A DNA stretch of 64,000 nt from Geothrix oryzisoli (GTDB taxonomy: Bacteria; Acidobacteriota; Holophagae; Holophagales; Holophagaceae), in assembly GCF_022808865.1 (NCBI RefSeq), contig NZ_JAKZLB010000001.1:558001-622000 (forward strand), read 5' to 3'. The position numbers and the translations under genes were made by a program. Position 1 is the first letter of the stretch. Each line of letters opens with the position of its first letter. The notes beneath the pieces were generated by a model that saw only the letters and a program-made list of their open reading frames with translations, did not search any database and was not told the DNA's origin. Positions 6,844-15,391 of the stretch are shown one piece after another.

Positions 6844-9800
6844 CTACCGCTTCGGGTAGGCCGGCACCGCCGGGAAACTCGGCGTGGGGTTCTCCTTGAG
6901 CTGCTTCAGCAGGGTCTCGATGCCCACTTCGAGCTGGCGGTCATGGCCCTGCAGGAGGCTGGCGGGATCGTTCTCCACGGTGAGGTCGGGGTCGGCGCCG
7001 TGGTTCTCCACCCACCACTTCCCTTCCCGGCCGTAGAAGCCGTTGTTGCTCTGCTCCACGCGGCCGCCATCCAGGGTGAGCTGGGTGTTGATGATGCCCA
7101 CCAGGCCGCCCCAGCTGGGCACGCCCACGATGGGGCCCAGCTTGCGGGCCTTCACGTGCTCGAGGAAGGCCTCGCCGTCGCTGCCGTTCTGCTCGTTGGT
7201 GAGGAAGACGTAGCGACCGTCGCTGGCCGTGCCGGGGTAGCGGAAGGGGCCCATGCCGCGCAGCACGTTGAAGCCGACCTGCTTGCGTTCCAGCTTGTCG
7301 ATCATGAAGAACTCGGTCCAGCCGCCGCCGTTGCCGCGCACATCGATGACGATGCCCTTCTTGTAGCGGAAGGCGCGCCAGTACTTGTCGAACTGGCCGA
7401 TGTTCTGGTCGCCCATGGCCGTGAGGTGCATGTAGCCCAGCTGGCCGTTGGAGGCCTTGTCCACGGCGGCGATGTTGTCGGCCACCCAGCGCTCGTAGCG
7501 CAGGGGCCCCTCATTGGGGACGGGCTCGACCTCGATGGTGCGGGCCCCGTCCAGGGTGGGCTTCGCGTTCACCGTCAGCGTGACCTTCTGGCCCTTGATG
7601 ACCTGGAGGCGCGCCTCGATGGCCTCAGGCGCCTTGAGGGGCCTGCCGTCGATGGCCAGCAGGTAGTCGCCTTCCTTCACCTTGGGCGCGGGATCGGCCA
7701 GCGGTGCCTTGAGGTCGCGGGCGTAGGCCGTGGGGCCATAGACCTTGGCGAAGCGGTAGACGCCGTTCTCGGCCTTGTAGTCGGCGCCGAGGAATCCCGG
7801 ATAGACCGGGCTCGGGGCCAGCTTCGCCGGTCCCAGGTCGCCGCCCGACACATAGGTGTGGCTCACGCACAGCTCGCCCACCATCTGGCTCAGCAGCCAG
7901 TTCAGTTCCTGGCGGGAGTTCAGCTCGGGGAGCCAGGCGCGGTACTTGGCGCCGATGGCGGCCCAGTCGCTGCCGTTCATGTTCACGTCGTAGAAGAAGT
8001 CCCGGTACCAGCGCCAGGTGTCCTCGAAGATCTGCTTCCACTCGGCCCGGGGGTCGGCGGTCATGATCATCCGCTCCAGGTCCAGCTTCTCGGGGAGGGC
8101 CTTGGAGGCGAACACGGCCGCGGCCTCACCCACGTGGAAGTTCGGCCCCTTGCGGAGAAGCAGGCGCCGGCCCTCGGCATCGAAGGTCCACTCGCTGATG
8201 GCGTCGGTCAGCACCACCTCCTTGTCCTTCTTGGCGGTGGCATCGTAGAGGTGCAGCTTCCACTTGTCGGCGCCGCGGGGCGCGTAGAACTCTTCCACCA
8301 CGCTGTCATCCCAGCCCTCGACCTCGTCCCAGCCCACGAGGCCACGACCGGCCTTGAGGTGGAACAGGTTGCCGGGCTTCACCGGCAGGGGCGCGATGCG
8401 GTCGGACAGGCCCGCCACATCGATGCGGAAGGCCGAGGCGGACGAGAGCGATGACAGGACCGACGCCTTGTCCTCACCGGCCTTCAGCTTCACCGCCATG
8501 ACCTGCACGGGCGCGGACTGGATGTGGTTGTCCTGGCTGGGGTCGAGCCTCGTATGGAAGTTGCTGTAGCTCAGGAAGTAGAGGGTGCTGCCGTCCTGGT
8601 CGAAGGTGGGGTTCACGCAGTCGTAGAACCCGTCCGTGAGGGCCACCTTCTGCTTCGTGGCAAGGTTGAAGAGGTAGATGCGGCCGTTGCGGCTGGGCTC
8701 CACCACCGAGTAGGCCACCCACTGGGAGTCCGGCGCCCAGGCGTAGTCGCTCACTTCCCAGGTGAACTGGTCGTTCTTCAGGTCGTGGAACTCGTCCACC
8801 TTGGTGAGCTTCTTCGTGGCCACGTCCATGACATAGATGGCGAAGCTCTTGTCACCGAAGAGGACCTTCGTGCCATCCGGGCTCCACTCCAGGTGGTAGA
8901 GGGCGGTCTTGAGGCCCGTGGGAACGCGCTCCGCCGCGCCGCCCTCCGCAGGCTGGACATACAGGTCGTAGTCGCCGCTGGCATCGCTGAAGTAGGCCAC
9001 GCGCTTGCCGTCCGGGGACAGGCGCGGGAAGCGCTCGCGCACGCCCGGCGTCTGCGTGAGGTTCTTCGCGGGCTTCGTCGCGTCCGTGGGCAGGAGGAAG
9101 ACTTCGCCCCGGGCCTCGAAGACGGCGGTCTGGCCCGTCAGGCTCATGGCCTGGATCCACTCCTTGGGGTTCACGGGATGGGGCGCCACCTTCCAGCCGT
9201 CGCTGGCGGTGGTGACGGGGACGGCGTGGACGGCCTTCGTGGTCAGGTCGAGGGCCTGGAGATGGCCACCCTGCACGAAGACGACCGTACGGCCGTCCGT
9301 GCAGGGCTGCTGCACATCGAAGTCCTTGAGGTCCGTCAGCTGCTCCACCGCCTTGGTGGCGGGATCCACGGCGTAGAGGTTGGTGATGCCGTTGGCGCCG
9401 CGGTCGGATTCGAAGAGCACCTTGCCGTTCGCCCAGATGGGGGCGCCGTTGCGGCCCACGTAGTCCGTCAGCTTCGTGAAGCCGCCGGTCTTCAGGTCCG
9501 CCAGCCAGAGGTCCTGGTGCAGGCCGCCCTTGTAGCGTTTCCAGTAGTACTCGACATGCCCCTTGGAGCTGTAGGCCAGGCGCTGGCCATCCGGCGACAG
9601 CGTGCCCTGGACGGCCCGCGGAACCGCGAGGGCGGTGGGTTCGTGCCCGTCCAGGTCCACGGTGAAGAGCCGCTCGATGGCGCGGCGATCATATCCGCCG
9701 AGGGCCTTGACCACCACCTGGCGGCTGTCCGGCGTCCAGCCCTGCACGGAGGCGTACCCGCCCCAGGTGAGGCGCTTCGGCGTGCCGCCCTCGGCCGGCA

Positions 9801-10068
9801 TGACATAGGCCTCGGTGGCCCCGTCGTACTGGGCGCTGAAGGCGATCCACTTGCCATCGGGGCTGAAGCGGGCCGCGGTCTCCAGGCCGGGATGCGTCGT
9901 CAGGCGCCGGGCCGCGCCGCCCTTGAGGGAGCCGAGCCAGAGGTCGCTTTCCCAGGTGAACACGACGCGATCGCCATGCACATCCGGCGAGCTGATGAAG
10001 CGGGGGGCGCGGTCCTGGGCCACCAGGGCGCAGGCCACGAGAAGCACGGCGGAAGCACGAAAGCGCAT
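6844..10068 (-). CDS. Tricorn-like S41 protease, secreted
   Basis: The 1074-residue protein starts with a signal peptide (MRFRASAVLLVACALVAQ). It continues with TolB/WD-like propeller repeats (about 25-330 and 340-680, with blades such as FSPDGKWIAFSAQYDG), a tricorn core domain, a PDZ domain (about 765-850) and the S41 catalytic domain. Tricorn catalytic elements are present: the Ser-His pair in CVSHTYV near residue 736, the nucleophile in NGSDGEAF near 964, and the C-terminal glutamate in WWVENHGADPD. Unlike archaeal tricorn it is exported, so it probably degrades peptides in the periplasm. ATG 10068 has GGAG 6 bases upstream. The ORF extends upstream, but the signal peptide fixes the start. 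Confidence 0.92.
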   Translation of the reverse strand: MRFRASAVLLVACALVAQDRAPRFISSPDVHGDRVVFTWESDLWLGSLKGGAARRLTTHPGLETAARFSPDGKWIAFSAQYDGATEAYVMPAEGGTPKRLTWGGYASVQGWTPDSRQVVVKALGGYDRRAIERLFTVDLDGHEPTALAVPRAVQGTLSPDGQRLAYSSKGHVEYYWKRYKGGLHQDLWLADLKTGGFTKLTDYVGRNGAPIWANGKVLFESDRGANGITNLYAVDPATKAVEQLTDLKDFDVQQPCTDGRTVVFVQGGHLQALDLTTKAVHAVPVTTASDGWKVAPHPVNPKEWIQAMSLTGQTAVFEARGEVFLLPTDATKPAKNLTQTPGVRERFPRLSPDGKRVAYFSDASGDYDLYVQPAEGGAAERVPTGLKTALYHLEWSPDGTKVLFGDKSFAIYVMDVATKKLTKVDEFHDLKNDQFTWEVSDYAWAPDSQWVAYSVVEPSRNGRIYLFNLATKQKVALTDGFYDCVNPTFDQDGSTLYFLSYSNFHTRLDPSQDNHIQSAPVQVMAVKLKAGEDKASVLSSLSSASAFRIDVAGLSDRIAPLPVKPGNLFHLKAGRGLVGWDEVEGWDDSVVEEFYAPRGADKWKLHLYDATAKKDKEVVLTDAISEWTFDAEGRRLLLRKGPNFHVGEAAAVFASKALPEKLDLERMIMTADPRAEWKQIFEDTWRWYRDFFYDVNMNGSDWAAIGAKYRAWLPELNSRQELNWLLSQMVGELCVSHTYVSGGDLGPAKLAPSPVYPGFLGADYKAENGVYRFAKVYGPTAYARDLKAPLADPAPKVKEGDYLLAIDGRPLKAPEAIEARLQVIKGQKVTLTVNAKPTLDGARTIEVEPVPNEGPLRYERWVADNIAAVDKASNGQLGYMHLTAMGDQNIGQFDKYWRAFRYKKGIVIDVRGNGGGWTEFFMIDKLERKQVGFNVLRGMGPFRYPGTASDGRYVFLTNEQNGSDGEAFLEHVKARKLGPIVGVPSWGGLVGIINTQLTLDGGRVEQSNNGFYGREGKWWVENHGADPDLTVENDPASLLQGHDRQLEVGIETLLKQLKENPTPSFPAVPAYPKR

Positions 10069-10212
10069 CAAAGACTCCGGTGAACGGTGGGTCACTATAC
10101 CTCGTTTAGCGATGAGTATGGAATCCAATCCGGGCCGGACCGGGGTGGCCACCTCGAATCGCCTTGTGGCGCCTGGAAACTGGTGATAGGTTGAAGTTCC
10201 AACAGGCTTCCC

Positions 10213-10281
10213 ATGTCCCACGCCGGTTTCGCCCTCATTCCCGCCGCCATCGCGATTATTCGGTCGCGCGAGGGGGCATAG
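10213..10281 (+). CDS. Ile-rich leader peptide of ilvA (attenuation)
   Basis: The 22-codon ORF reads M-S-H-A-G-F-A-L-I-P-A-A-I-A-I-I-R-S-R-E-G-A. It has four isoleucines among codons 9-16, including a tandem ATT ATT pair, plus one leucine. It lies 73 bases before ilvA, the first committed enzyme of isoleucine synthesis, and directly precedes a strong GC hairpin with a U-rich tail. The pattern matches ribosome-mediated attenuation leaders such as those of ilv operons. Only a weak Shine-Dalgarno (AGG about 8 bases upstream) is visible. Recognition rests on position, codon content and the following terminator. Confidence 0.65.
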   Translation: MSHAGFALIPAAIAIIRSREGA

Positions 10282-10303
10282 GCCGGATCCGATCCACGAT
10301 TCC

Positions 10304-10340
10304 AAGCCCCCCGCACCGCAAGGTCGGGGGGTTCTTCTTT
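10304..10340 (+). terminator. Attenuator terminator upstream of ilvA
   Basis: CCCCCCG (10307-10313) pairs with CGGGGGG (10325-10331). An inner ACC/GGT stem is capped by a GCAA tetraloop, with one bulged C. The hairpin is followed by GUUCUUCUUU. A run of five G at 10272-10276, inside the last leader codons, could pair instead with the C run and act as antiterminator. A ribosome paused on the ATT codons (10255-10260) would leave those G exposed, whereas one at the stop codon would cover them. Confidence 0.65.
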
Positions 10341-10354
10341 ATCCCGGAGCACCC

Positions 10355-11893
10355 ATGAGCCCAGACACGGTCCAGCCTCCCCAGGATCTCCTCGAGCGGA
10401 TCCTCACGGCCCTGGTCTACGACGTGGCCATCGAGTCGCCTTTGGAGGCGGCGCCGCGCCTCTCCAGCCGGGTGGGCTGCCCCGTGTGGCTGAAGCGGGA
10501 GGACCTCCAGCCCGTGTTCTCCTTCAAGCTCCGCGGCGCCTACAACAAGATCGCCCAGCTCGAACCGGGCCAGCGGGCCCAGGGCGTCATCGCCGCCTCG
10601 GCCGGCAATCACGCGCAGGGCGTGGCCCTGGCGGCCCGCAAGCTGGGCTGCGACGCGGTGATCGTCATGCCCGTGACCACGCCCCGCATCAAGGTGGACG
10701 CGGTGCGTCGCCTGGGGGCGCGGGTGGTCCTCCACGGGGATTCCTTCGACGAAGCCTACGCCCATTCCCAGGCCCTCATGGCCGCCGAAGGCAAGGTCTA
10801 CATCCATCCCTACGACGATCCCGAGGTGATCGCGGGCCAGGGCACCATCGGCCTGGAGCTGCTGCGCCAGATGCCCCGGGGGCTGCGGGCGGTCTTCGTC
10901 CCGGTGGGCGGCGGCGGCCTCATCGCGGGCATCGCCGCCTACCTCAAGCGGCTCCGGCCCGGGATCAAGATCATCGGCGTGGAGCCCGTGGATGCGGACG
11001 CCATGACCCGCTCCCTGGCGGCAGGCCACCGGGTGCGGCTGGAGCGCGTGGGCCTGTTCGCGGACGGCGTGGCCGTCAGCCAGGTGGGCGCCATGCCCTT
11101 CGAGCTCTGCCGGCAGTATGTGGACGAGATGGTGCTGGTGAACACCGACGAGATCTGCGCCGCCATCAAGGATGTCTTCGAGGAGACCCGCTCCATCCTG
11201 GAACCCGCGGGCGCCCTGGCGCTGGCGGGGCTCAAGGCCTGGGCGGCCCGCCAGGGCGCCGACCCGGCGGCGGGAAACCTCGTGGCCATCCTCTCCGGAG
11301 CCAACGCCAACTTCGACAACCTGCGCTTCGTGGCGGAGCAGGCCGAACTGGGTGAGAAGCGGGAGGCCATCCTCGCCGTCACCATCCCCGAGCGGCCCGG
11401 CAGCTTCAAGGCTTTCTGCGAACTCATCGGTGCCCGCGCCATCACCGAGTTCAACTACCGGCTGGCAGACCCGGAGCGGGCGCACATCTTCGTGGGCCTG
11501 CAGATGGCGGACCGCTCGGAACTCGAACCCCTGCTCGCCCGCCTGCGGGCCGAGGGACTGGAAGCCCAGGACCTGAGCGACAACGAGATGGCCAAGCTCC
11601 ACGTCCGCCACCTGGTGGGCGGCCACGCCCCCGCGGCGACCCACGAGCGGCTCTACCGCTTCGAGTTTCCCGAACGCCCGGGCGCCCTGCTCCGCTTCCT
11701 GGAGCGCATGAGCCGTGGCTGGAACATCTCCCTCTTCCACTACCGCAACCACGGCGCCGACTACGGCCGCGTCCTGGCGGGCATCCAGGTGCCCCCACAG
11801 GATCAGGCCGCCTTCCAGGCCTTCCTGGTGGACCTGGGCTACCAGTTCGTGGATGAGGGGGAGAACCCGGCGTACCGGCTGTTCCTGGGCTAG
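10355..11893 (+). CDS. ilvA: Threonine ammonia-lyase, biosynthetic type
   Basis: The 512-residue PLP enzyme deaminates threonine to 2-oxobutanoate, the first step to isoleucine. The PLP lysine is Lys58 in SFKLRGAYNK. SAGNHAQGVA and the glycine loop VPVGGGGLIAGIA bind the cofactor phosphate. The C-terminal 170 residues carry two ACT-like regulatory domains (LAVTIPERPGSFKAFCELIG and YRFEFPERPGALLRFLERM), typical of the isoleucine-inhibited biosynthetic form and absent from the catabolic form. ATG 10355 has GGAG 5 bases upstream. An Ile-rich leader peptide and attenuator precede it. Its TAG stop overlaps the rsmE stop in a shared CTAG. Confidence 0.95.
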   Translation: MSPDTVQPPQDLLERILTALVYDVAIESPLEAAPRLSSRVGCPVWLKREDLQPVFSFKLRGAYNKIAQLEPGQRAQGVIAASAGNHAQGVALAARKLGCDAVIVMPVTTPRIKVDAVRRLGARVVLHGDSFDEAYAHSQALMAAEGKVYIHPYDDPEVIAGQGTIGLELLRQMPRGLRAVFVPVGGGGLIAGIAAYLKRLRPGIKIIGVEPVDADAMTRSLAAGHRVRLERVGLFADGVAVSQVGAMPFELCRQYVDEMVLVNTDEICAAIKDVFEETRSILEPAGALALAGLKAWAARQGADPAAGNLVAILSGANANFDNLRFVAEQAELGEKREAILAVTIPERPGSFKAFCELIGARAITEFNYRLADPERAHIFVGLQMADRSELEPLLARLRAEGLEAQDLSDNEMAKLHVRHLVGGHAPAATHERLYRFEFPERPGALLRFLERMSRGWNISLFHYRNHGADYGRVLAGIQVPPQDQAAFQAFLVDLGYQFVDEGENPAYRLFLG

Positions 11894-12597
11894 AACAGCT
11901 TCCCCACCAGGGCCGCCAGGGCTGTCTCGGTGCGGAGGATGCGGGGACCGAGGTCGAGCGGCTGCAGGCCGGCCTTCAGGAGGCTCTGGACCTCGGCTTC
12001 GACCCAGCCGCCCTCGGGGCCGATGGCGAGGGTGACGGGAGCCACCAGCACCTTCGGCTGCGCGGCGCCGGTGCCGGGATGGGCCATGAGGCCGGTGCCG
12101 CCCGCCAGCAGGCCGGGCAGCTCGTCCTCCACGAAGGGGCGGAAGAGCCGCGCCAGGCGCAGCTCCGGCAGCACCGTGTCCTTGGCCTGCTCCAGGCCCA
12201 GGAGCAGCTGCTCGCGCAGGTTCTCGGCCTTCATTTTCGGGCTGGCCCAGTAGGCCTTCTCCACCTTCCAGGCGTTCAGCAGCACGATGCGGGCGGCGCC
12301 GAGGCTGGCGGCAGCGGCCACCACGCGGTTCAGCACCTTGGGACGGGGTACGGCGATGAGCAGCGTCAGCGGCAGCTTGGGCGGCGGCGCCTGATCCAGC
12401 GTCAGAGCCAGTTCCAGGGCCTCGTCGTCGAGGCGCAGCACTCGGCCACAGCCCATCTTTCCGTCCAGCAGGCCCACGGCCAGCTCGTCACCCACGGCGG
12501 CGCGATGGACCTCGCGGACATGGGCCAGACGCCGGCCCGTGAGCCGGGCCTGATCCGGCGCCGTCAGGTCCTCCGCCAGCAGTAGCACGAGGTTCAA
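11890..12597 (-). CDS. rsmE: 16S rRNA m3U1498 methyltransferase
   Basis: The 235-residue SPOUT-class enzyme methylates N3 of U1498 in 16S rRNA using S-adenosylmethionine. The SAM-binding trefoil knot is visible in LAIGPEGGWVEAEV and LGPRILRTETALAALVG at the C-terminus. The N-terminal PUA-like part (GRRLAHVREVHRAAVGDEL) binds RNA. The start is probably TTG 12597, which overlaps the stop of the GNAT gene (TTGA) and has AAGGA about 6 bases upstream; a GTG three codons on is the alternative. Third gene of the TfoX-GNAT-rsmE cluster. Confidence 0.92.
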   Translation of the reverse strand: MNLVLLLAEDLTAPDQARLTGRRLAHVREVHRAAVGDELAVGLLDGKMGCGRVLRLDDEALELALTLDQAPPPKLPLTLLIAVPRPKVLNRVVAAAASLGAARIVLLNAWKVEKAYWASPKMKAENLREQLLLGLEQAKDTVLPELRLARLFRPFVEDELPGLLAGGTGLMAHPGTGAAQPKVLVAPVTLAIGPEGGWVEAEVQSLLKAGLQPLDLGPRILRTETALAALVGKLF

Positions 12598-13115
12598 AGC
12601 AGGTCCTTCGCCAGGATCAGGTCGCGGTCGACCTGGTCCCCCACCTGGAAGATGTGGTCGCCCACTTCGCGGAAGCCGCTCCTGGCGTAGAAGGCCAGGG
12701 CCTTGAGGTTGTTCTCCCACACGCCCAGCCAGAGGACGTCCGCGCCCCAGGCCCGCGCCATCTCCAGCGCCTCCGCCATCAGGGCCGCGCCGCGGCCGCC
12801 CCCCTGGGCCGTGCGCAGCACATAGATGCGCTGCAGTTCGACCGGGCGTTCGCCGGGGACGCCGGGCTCCCGGTGGCCCAGGCGCAGCTGGAGGAAGCCC
12901 GTGGGTACGCCCTCGACCTCCAGGATCCGGGCGGGCCGGGCGGGATCGGCCAGTCCCGCGCGCTGGATGGCCTCGCCATAGGCGGCCGCCAGAAAAGCCT
13001 CCAGGTCCGGGCCGGAGACGTGCTGCTCGAAGGTCTCGCGGAAGGTGCGGGCACCGAGATCCGCGACGATGGCGGCATCAGCTGATGTGGCGGGACGGAT
13101 GCTGAAGGCAGACAT
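12594..13115 (-). CDS. GNAT family N-acetyltransferase
   Basis: The 173-residue single GNAT domain transfers an acetyl group from acetyl-CoA to an amine. The acetyl-CoA pyrophosphate loop is QGGGRGAALM in motif A (residues about 105-115), preceded by the strand VELQRIYVL. Motif B is LWLGVWENNLKALAFYARSGFREVG, with the usual Tyr and the NxxAxxFY pattern. The N-terminus (IRPATSADAAIVADLGARTFRETF) resembles the PaiA-like spermidine or diamine acetyltransferase subgroup, but the substrate cannot be inferred. It starts 5 bases after the TfoX-like gene and overlaps rsmE. Confidence 0.88.
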   Translation of the reverse strand: MSAFSIRPATSADAAIVADLGARTFRETFEQHVSGPDLEAFLAAAYGEAIQRAGLADPARPARILEVEGVPTGFLQLRLGHREPGVPGERPVELQRIYVLRTAQGGGRGAALMAEALEMARAWGADVLWLGVWENNLKALAFYARSGFREVGDHIFQVGDQVDRDLILAKDLL

Positions 13116-13120
13116 GGGCG

Positions 13121-13477
13121 CTACTTTCGTTTGGGATTGGAACGTACTTTCGATTTGGCGCGGGCGGCCACGGCGATGGCCTTGGCCATCCAGACCGCGA
13201 GCTGGTCCGGGTCCTCCAGCACCTCGGCGGGCAGCTCGTAGTACCCCATCGGCTTGGCGGGATCCCCGAAAGGCAGGAAGGGGCCCATGCCGGCGGCCTC
13301 GAAATCAGGGCGGTTCGTATCGTCCACCTTGAAGTAGAGCGTGTCCCCGGCCACCAGGGCGAAGGCCCGGCCCTCGGCGAAGAAACAGAGACCGCCGAAC
13401 ATGGGTCGGCTGGTCACCGGGCGGATCTGCCCCATCTGCTCCTGGAGGTATGTGCGGAAGCTCACGGAAACGGCCAT
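13121..13477 (-). CDS. TfoX N-terminal domain protein
   Basis: The 118-residue protein consists of the TfoX/Sxy N-terminal fold: MGQIRPVTSRPMFGGLCFFAEGRAFALV, then LYFKVDD and the MGYYELPAEVLEDPDQLAVWM end. In gammaproteobacteria Sxy/TfoX helps CRP switch on competence genes, but stand-alone N-terminal-domain proteins like this are widespread and of unknown role. A basic tail (RAKSKVRSNPKRK) could contact nucleic acid. First gene of a tight three-gene minus-strand cluster with a GNAT enzyme and rsmE. Starts 61 bases from the divergent phosphotransacylase gene. Confidence 0.85.
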   Translation of the reverse strand: MAVSVSFRTYLQEQMGQIRPVTSRPMFGGLCFFAEGRAFALVAGDTLYFKVDDTNRPDFEAAGMGPFLPFGDPAKPMGYYELPAEVLEDPDQLAVWMAKAIAVAARAKSKVRSNPKRK

Positions 13478-13538
13478 GGTGCCATGGTACTCTCCTCGCG
13501 GTACCGCCGGGGCGCCCGGCGTTTTCACAGGATCCCCC

Positions 13539-14441
13539 ATGCGGATCAATACCCTCGACGACCTGCTCCGCGCCGTGAAGGACCGCCCCCACAAGCGGCT
13601 GGTGGTGGCCTGGGCCAACGACGCCCACACGCTGGAGGCCGTGAACGCCGCCGTGGAGGCGGGCCTGGTGGAGGCCATCCTCGTCGGCGACGAGCCCGTC
13701 ATGGTGAAGGTCTGCCAGGATCACGGCATGCCGAAGGAGCGGTTCCGTATGGTCCACGCGGCCACGGCCACGGAGGCCGCCGCCAAGGCCGTGGCCATGG
13801 TGCGCTTCGGCGAGGCGGACCTGCTGATGAAGGGTCTGCTGAGCACCGAGCTCTACATGAAGGCCATCCTCAACAAGGACCAGGGCCTGCTCGAGCCCGG
13901 CGCCATCCTCAGCCACGTGACCGTGATGGAGCATCCCGGCCACGCCAAGCTCATGATCGCCGGCGATGTGGCCGTGATCCCGGAACCTGAGCTTCACGAG
14001 AAGGTGGCCATCCTGGGCTACCTGGTGAAGACGGCCCGGGCCCTGGGCATCGAGACGCCGAAGGTCGCCGTGCTGGCGGCCTCGGAACAGGTGCAGCCGA
14101 AGATGCGGGCCAGCGCCGAGGCCGCCCTGCTCTCGAAGATGGCCGACCGTGGCCAGATCAAGGGCGCCCTGGTGGACGGCCCCATGGCGCTGGACGGCGC
14201 CATCGACCCCGAGTCCGCCCGCATCAAGAACATGACCGGCCCCGTGGCCGGCGATGCCGACTGCCTGCTCTTCCCCAACCTGGAGGCCGGCAACACCTTC
14301 TACAAGGCCGGCACCAAGCTGGGCGGCGCCGAGATCGCGGCTGTCGTGGCCGGCGCCAAGGTCCCCTGCGTCCTCAGCAGCCGCGGCGACAGCGCCAAGA
14401 CCAAGCTCAGCTCCATCGCCCTGGCGGCGCTCCTGGCCTGA
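13539..14441 (+). CDS. Phosphate acyl(butyryl)transferase
   Basis: The 300-residue protein of the phosphate acetyl/butyryltransferase family interconverts acyl-CoA plus phosphate with acyl phosphate plus CoA. Family landmarks are DDLLRAVKDRPHKRLVVAWAND at the N-terminus, GEADLLMKGLLSTELYMKAIL, LSHVTVMEHPGHAKLMIAGD and DCLLFPNLEAGNTFYKAGTKLGG. The length and the SHV-type motif favour phosphate butyryltransferase (Ptb) over phosphate acetyltransferase. ATG 13539 has an AGGA 6 bases upstream. A fused phosphotransacylase-butyrate kinase gene lies 950 bases downstream on the other strand and would complete acyl-CoA to acid plus ATP. Confidence 0.85.
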   Translation: MRINTLDDLLRAVKDRPHKRLVVAWANDAHTLEAVNAAVEAGLVEAILVGDEPVMVKVCQDHGMPKERFRMVHAATATEAAAKAVAMVRFGEADLLMKGLLSTELYMKAILNKDQGLLEPGAILSHVTVMEHPGHAKLMIAGDVAVIPEPELHEKVAILGYLVKTARALGIETPKVAVLAASEQVQPKMRASAEAALLSKMADRGQIKGALVDGPMALDGAIDPESARIKNMTGPVAGDADCLLFPNLEAGNTFYKAGTKLGGAEIAAVVAGAKVPCVLSSRGDSAKTKLSSIALAALLA

Positions 14442-14447
14442 GATCCC

Positions 14448-15296
14448 CTACTTCTTCTGCAGGCTGGCCTCGATGAAGGCCATGACGATGTGGTTCTTGC
14501 TGTCTCCGATCCAGGCCGTGAGGTCCAGGTCCGAGGGCACCAGGAGACCCTGGACCGGCTGGTTCCTGATCAGAACCGCGATGCGGATCGGGACCGCAGG
14601 CGCCTTCTCCCTGTATTCAGCCTCGTAGCTGACCAGGACCAGCCCACCCGGCGCCTGGTGGAAGACCGGGCGGATGGTGGAATCGAAGGCCGGGGTGCTG
14701 ACCTTCATCTCCGTGACGGCAAAGGTCCGGTCCGCCAGGATATCCACCTGGGTGTTCCCGGCTTCCGTCCACCGGATGCGGTACTGGGCGCCGATGCTCT
14801 CGACCTTCAGGTCGCTGCCGATGTTGGAGAACGGGGTCTCGATCATGAAGGGGGTCCAGGTCTGGAAGAACCCCGTGAGCATCTGATCCATCCCGCCGTA
14901 GACCTGCGTCAAGCCGGCCCGGGTCTGTTCGTTGGGAGCATCCACCTCGTTGTGCGAGATCTTCGCCTGGCCATGCGCGTCCACCACGACATCGAAGCGC
15001 AGCTTCGCGAAGATGGCCAGCGCGGCCTCGTAGCCCGCGGGGTTGGTCTTCGCCTGGTCCCCAAGCATGACCGCCCAGTCCGGCTTGGCCTGGAAACGGT
15101 ACTGCTGGTACCCCCGCGACGACAGGTTGTAGTAGGCGGCCCGTGCCTGGGCGAGGACGCCCTTGGGATCGCGGCTGGCCACCGGGGCCTGGGCGCGCAG
15201 GGAGACCGACCCGGTCAGCGCTCCGAGGCTGGCGAGGAGGGTGGGCAGAATCAGGACAAAGTGTCGGCTGCGGCTCAAGGGGCCCCCGGGAAGCAT
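14448..15296 (-). CDS. Secreted hypothetical protein
   Basis: The 282-residue product starts with a basic N-terminus and hydrophobic signal (FVLILPTLLASLGALTGSVSLRAQ), so it is exported. The mature part begins with a helical segment (DPKGVLAQARAAYYNLSSRGYQQYRF). It continues as a beta-rich domain with AGNTQVDILADRTFAVTEMKV, reminiscent of lipoprotein carrier-like half-barrels, but I assign no family. The ATG at 15296 lacks a clear Shine-Dalgarno. It sits alone between two acyl-phosphate genes and its stop is 6 bases from the convergent phosphotransacylase stop. Confidence 0.65.
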   Translation of the reverse strand: MLPGGPLSRSRHFVLILPTLLASLGALTGSVSLRAQAPVASRDPKGVLAQARAAYYNLSSRGYQQYRFQAKPDWAVMLGDQAKTNPAGYEAALAIFAKLRFDVVVDAHGQAKISHNEVDAPNEQTRAGLTQVYGGMDQMLTGFFQTWTPFMIETPFSNIGSDLKVESIGAQYRIRWTEAGNTQVDILADRTFAVTEMKVSTPAFDSTIRPVFHQAPGGLVLVSYEAEYREKAPAVPIRIAVLIRNQPVQGLLVPSDLDLTAWIGDSKNHIVMAFIEASLQKK

Positions 15297-15391
15297 GGAA
15301 TGTGGAACCTAGAACGGGATGGCCCATTCTAGGCGGATCTCCAACCCAGATCACAGATTCCTAGGACCCATCCCGCAATTTATCGGTTTCT

